Shown one piece after another: positions 61,492 to 64,000 of a stretch of 64,000 bases of DNA; the stretch's first letter is position 1, and each line of letters starts with the position of its first letter. The translations under genes were made by a program, and so were the position numbers. The stretch is from Streptomyces sp. MMG1533. GTDB lineage: Bacteria; Actinomycetota; Actinomycetes; Streptomycetales; Streptomycetaceae. Below the pieces are notes generated by a model that was not told the origin of the DNA, did not search any database, and saw only the letters and a list, made by a program, of their open reading frames with translations. The DNA lies in NCBI RefSeq assembly GCF_001279775.1, contig NZ_LGDG01000237.1, forward strand, positions 109,417-173,416, read 5' to 3'.

Positions 61492-62723
61492 CCCGGCAGC
61501 TCCAGCGAATCACCGCCACGACCGACGTCCACTCCTCCTTCGACCGAGCCACGTCGATGCTCGCCTACCTCCAAGCCGCCAGGGCCGAGAGCCTGATGGT
61601 GGACTGCGGCGACTTCTTCGAAGGCACCGGCTTCTACCGCTTCGGCCAGGGGCAGATCGAGCGCGAGGTCCTCACCAGCCTGTACGACCTGCTCGCCCCC
61701 GGAAACCATGGCTGGCCGCACTACTTCGAACCGCAGTTGCACGAAATGACCGTGTGCGCGAACGCAGCCGACGAAAGCGGCAAGCCGCTCTTCGACCGCG
61801 TACGCATCGAGCAGATCGGCGGCCGGCGAGTCGCCGTCACCGCAGTGATCAGCCCGCAAGCCTTCAGCGCGATCCCCGCCGACCAGCGCACCGGCCACCA
61901 CGTCACCGACCCGGCCCAGGCCCTGCGCGAGGTGATGCTGGAGCACCATCACCGTGCCGACGCCTGGATGGTGCTGTCCCACTCGGGCTTCAACGAGGAC
62001 CTGAAGCTGGCCGCTGCCTGCCCGTTCGCGGACGTCATCTTCGCCGGGCACTGCCACAGCGACGCCTACGGTCCGGTGCCCGTCGGTGACACTCTCGTCG
62101 TCAAGGGCCACGAACTCGGCGTCGGGTACGCCACTGCCGAGCCGGTTGGGGCCGGCTGGGCCGTCCGCGTAGGCACCTTCCCCAACACGTCCCTGATCCC
62201 CGAGGACCTCGCCGTACTGCAGGAGAAGATCGCCCTCGTCAGCAGCACCCTGGGGAGCCAGCTCGGCATCGTGAACGAGCCATATCGCAATGCCCTGTTG
62301 GACCGGCGCCTCCTCTTGGACGAGATCGCCACCCGCCTGCACACCGGCCTCGGAGCGGACGCGGTCATCCTCAACGAGACCGCTCTGCGCCCCGTACCGC
62401 TCGGCGATGTCCTCACCCTCGGCGACCTGCTCGCCATCGAGCCCTTCGGCAACCAGCTCGTCCACGCCTTCCTCTCCGACGATCAGTCCGAGGAGCACGC
62501 CAAGCTGCTCGCTCATCTCGTCGAACACATCGGACCCTTGGCAGTCGCGCCCACGCCCCTTCCGCCCACAGCGCGCATCGTGCTGACCACCGACTACATC
62601 GCCGACACCTATCTCGGCGGCCGCGCTCATCAAGCCGGCCTGCGTCTGGGCCAGGCGGTGCGCAGCGTCCTGGCGGCCCCGTTCGCTGACTCTGCCGACG
62701 CTCTTCAAGGGGGCGCTCAATGA
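61488..62723 (+). CDS. 5'-nucleotidase-type metallophosphatase
   Basis: 411 aa. Metal-site motifs: TTDVHSSF, DCGDFFEGTG, APGNHGWPHY, LSHSGFNED and FAGHCHSDAYG. The C-terminal ~170 residues form a 5'-nucleotidase specificity domain (LGADAVILNETALRP, GDLLAIEPFGNQLV). It has no signal peptide, unlike UshA/YfkN, so it works on cytosolic nucleotides or phosphorylated intermediates. ATG 61488 overlaps the MurA-like stop by 4 nt. Confidence 0.88.
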   Translation: MTRQLQRITATTDVHSSFDRATSMLAYLQAARAESLMVDCGDFFEGTGFYRFGQGQIEREVLTSLYDLLAPGNHGWPHYFEPQLHEMTVCANAADESGKPLFDRVRIEQIGGRRVAVTAVISPQAFSAIPADQRTGHHVTDPAQALREVMLEHHHRADAWMVLSHSGFNEDLKLAAACPFADVIFAGHCHSDAYGPVPVGDTLVVKGHELGVGYATAEPVGAGWAVRVGTFPNTSLIPEDLAVLQEKIALVSSTLGSQLGIVNEPYRNALLDRRLLLDEIATRLHTGLGADAVILNETALRPVPLGDVLTLGDLLAIEPFGNQLVHAFLSDDQSEEHAKLLAHLVEHIGPLAVAPTPLPPTARIVLTTDYIADTYLGGRAHQAGLRLGQAVRSVLAAPFADSADALQGGAQ

Positions 62724-63259
62724 TCCTCACCGGGCCCGAGATCAACACGGCCGTTGCCGACGGACGCCTTCGCATCACCCCGTTCGACCCGAAGCAGACG
62801 AACCCCAACAGCTACAACGTCCGCCTGGGCGCCACCCTGCTGACGTACGCCACCAAGGTCATCGACGCCCACCACGCCAACCCCACGCACACGATCCGAA
62901 TCGACACGGACGGATTCGTCCTCCAGCCCGGCGAGCTGTACCTCGGCCACACCGTCGAGGAGGTCGGCTCGGACCTCTTCATCCCACTGCTCTTCGGCCG
63001 CTCCTCGGTCGGACGACTGGGGTTATTCGTCGAGATCACCGCCCCTATCGGTGACATCGGCTTCCACGGCCAGTGGACTTTGATGCTGTCCCCCATCCGC
63101 CCTCTGCGGGTGTACGCGGGCATGAAGATCGGGCAGATCATGTTCTTCGTCTCCACTGGGGACGTCGACCTGTACCGAGGCAAGTACCAGGGCGCCGCCG
63201 GCCCCCAGCCTTCCCGCTACTGGCGGGATGCGGCACACGTGCAGGCGGGCGCCTCGTGA
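62720..63259 (+). CDS. dCTP-deaminase-fold protein A
   Basis: 179 aa. Aligns along its length with Dcd: NSYNVRLGATL, LQPGELYLGHTVEEV, FGRSSVGRLGLFVEITAPIG, and C-terminal RGKYQGAAGP. The phosphate and Ser/Arg motif GRSSxxR is intact and the D of the next turn (IGDIG) is kept, but the catalytic Glu is Met (WTLML instead of VLEF) and the His before TA is Glu. Deamination by the usual route is unlikely alone. ATG 62720 overlaps the phosphatase stop by 4 nt. Confidence 0.85.
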   Translation: MILTGPEINTAVADGRLRITPFDPKQTNPNSYNVRLGATLLTYATKVIDAHHANPTHTIRIDTDGFVLQPGELYLGHTVEEVGSDLFIPLLFGRSSVGRLGLFVEITAPIGDIGFHGQWTLMLSPIRPLRVYAGMKIGQIMFFVSTGDVDLYRGKYQGAAGPQPSRYWRDAAHVQAGAS

Positions 63260-63792
63260 TCCTCACCGGCTCCGCCATTGCCGCCGCCGTCAGCGCAGGC
63301 GAGATCACCATCGCGCCCTACGACCCGGCACGCCTGTCCCCCAATGCCTACGACTGGCGACTGGGCGACACGATCCGCATCTGCGACGGCGACCTGGACG
63401 CCGCCGCCCCCACCGCCTTCACCGAACTGGCCATCCCTGCCTCCGGATTGGTCCTGCAGCCCGGCGTGCTCTACCTCGGCGTCACGCTGGAGAGGACCGG
63501 CTCGGAAACGTATGCCCAACTCCTCAACGGCAACCGCACCATCGGCGCCCTCGGCATATGGGTCCACGTCTCCGCGCCACTCGGCCACCAGGGCCACGCG
63601 ATCCACTGGACCTTGGAGATCCGCGCTGCCAAGCCCGCCCGCGTCTATCCGGGAATGACCTTCGGCAAGCTCGTCTTCCTCACCACCCTCGGCACCCCGG
63701 CCAGCTACCAGCAACAGCGCGCCAAGTACGCCGCCACGCACGGCATCGACATCTCCCGCCTGTACGAAGAGATCCCCCAAGGAGCGCTGTGA
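63256..63792 (+). CDS. dCTP-deaminase-fold protein B
   Basis: 178 aa paralog of protein A (both begin ILTGxxI). Here the catalytic Glu is present (HWTLEIRAAKPARVYPGM) and the upstream His too (WVHVSAPLG), but GRSSxxR has become GNRTIGA and the Asp is His (GHQG). The losses are the mirror image of those in protein A. GTG 63256 overlaps the A stop by 4 nt, so equal, coupled translation is likely. Confidence 0.85.
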   Translation: MILTGSAIAAAVSAGEITIAPYDPARLSPNAYDWRLGDTIRICDGDLDAAAPTAFTELAIPASGLVLQPGVLYLGVTLERTGSETYAQLLNGNRTIGALGIWVHVSAPLGHQGHAIHWTLEIRAAKPARVYPGMTFGKLVFLTTLGTPASYQQQRAKYAATHGIDISRLYEEIPQGAL

Positions 63793-64000
63793 GCCCCCTC
63801 GTCCGCCCTGCCGCGGGGCCGCTGGCCGCCACCTTCCTCGACCTCCCAGCCGGAAGCCCCGGCGGCAGCGTCGAACTCTTCCTCGACCTGTACACCGGCG
63901 ACAAGCCCCTCATCCCCGCACGGGCCTTCATGCTGGCCCCCCCCCCCCCCAAACCCCACCTCCCCCCCCAGATCGACCTCCCCACCGTCGTCGGCAAGTG
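63789..64000 (+). CDS. Start of a further operon gene, possibly a GT-B glycosyltransferase (partial)
   Basis: Only 70 codons are visible before the window ends. GTG 63789 overlaps the previous stop by 4 nt. The N-terminus FLDLPAGSPGGSVELFLDLY has the Gly-rich loop and helix seen at the start of GT4-type glycosyltransferases. A proline run follows, encoded by a C14 tract. Function is a guess. Confidence 0.45.
   Translation, partial: MSPLVRPAAGPLAATFLDLPAGSPGGSVELFLDLYTGDKPLIPARAFMLAPPPPKPHLPPQIDLPTVVGK
63937..63976. repeat. C-rich low-complexity tract in the last gene
   Basis: A run of 14 C (63937-63950), then AAACCCCACCT and a run of 8 C. The reading frame stays open across it and gives plausible sequence afterwards (QIDLPTVVGK). 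It may be real or a sequencing or assembly error. Confidence 0.6.

Overview
The window is high-GC DNA with strong GC bias at third codon positions, GTG/TTG starts, many 1-4 nt gene overlaps, a futalosine-type menaquinone cluster, DUF397/XRE pairs and PucR regulators. All of this points to Streptomyces or a very close actinomycete. No rRNA, tRNA or CRISPR array was seen.

Positions 1-46.6 kb look like chromosomal backbone carrying small accessory inserts. In order they hold: a truncated flavin dehydrogenase (3-ketosteroid dehydrogenase type); a SnoaL-like gene behind a SoxR/MerR-type promoter; an acyl-CoA ligase; a thiolase / large FabG / MaoC dehydratase / TetR group arranged like the fabG4-htdX locus of mycobacteria; a UdgX-type uracil-DNA glycosylase; the menaquinone genes mqnE, ubiX, mqnP and ubiD with an AsnC regulator and a rhomboid protease; a LysR regulator, an EamA exporter and an NCS1 nucleobase permease; an ArsR regulator with a quinone reductase; an accessory toxin cassette (DUF6507, polymorphic toxin, pentapeptide-repeat protein, DUF6177); XRE/DUF397; VapBC; a CDP-alcohol transferase; a transglutaminase-like protein; PucR, nucleoside deaminase and an Fe(II)/2OG oxygenase; a P-loop NTPase coupled to a periplasmic-binding-like protein; a broken ECF sigma factor; the cytochrome c maturation operon (tlpA-like, ccdA, resB, ccsB); a deacetylase-like lipoprotein; and a histidine phosphatase with hemL.

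From about 46.7 kb the window becomes mobile-element DNA. It has a fragment of an integrase gene, 11-bp tandem repeats, a 1262-aa lone protein with a nuclease-like N-terminus (likely anti-phage defence), an intact tyrosine integrase, an excisionase-like protein, a DUF3631 P-loop replication-type protein whose 5' coding DNA is packed with GGGGACC palindromes, a candidate oriT, MobC and a relaxase. No FtsK/Tra or type IV secretion gene is visible, so this looks like an integrative mobilizable element.

To the right of the relaxase (57.7 kb to the window end) lies the most unusual region. A flavoprotein/XRE pair faces a tightly overlapping operon: HATPase, MurA-like enolpyruvyl transferase, 5'-nucleotidase-type metallophosphatase, two tandem dCTP-deaminase-fold proteins with complementary active-site losses, and the start of a further gene, perhaps a glycosyltransferase. 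Shared GTGATGCAG sites flank the regulators. The set suggests nucleotide-derived chemistry, perhaps a nucleoside metabolite reminiscent of the enolpyruvyl-nucleotide step of nikkomycin and polyoxin, but the product is unknown.
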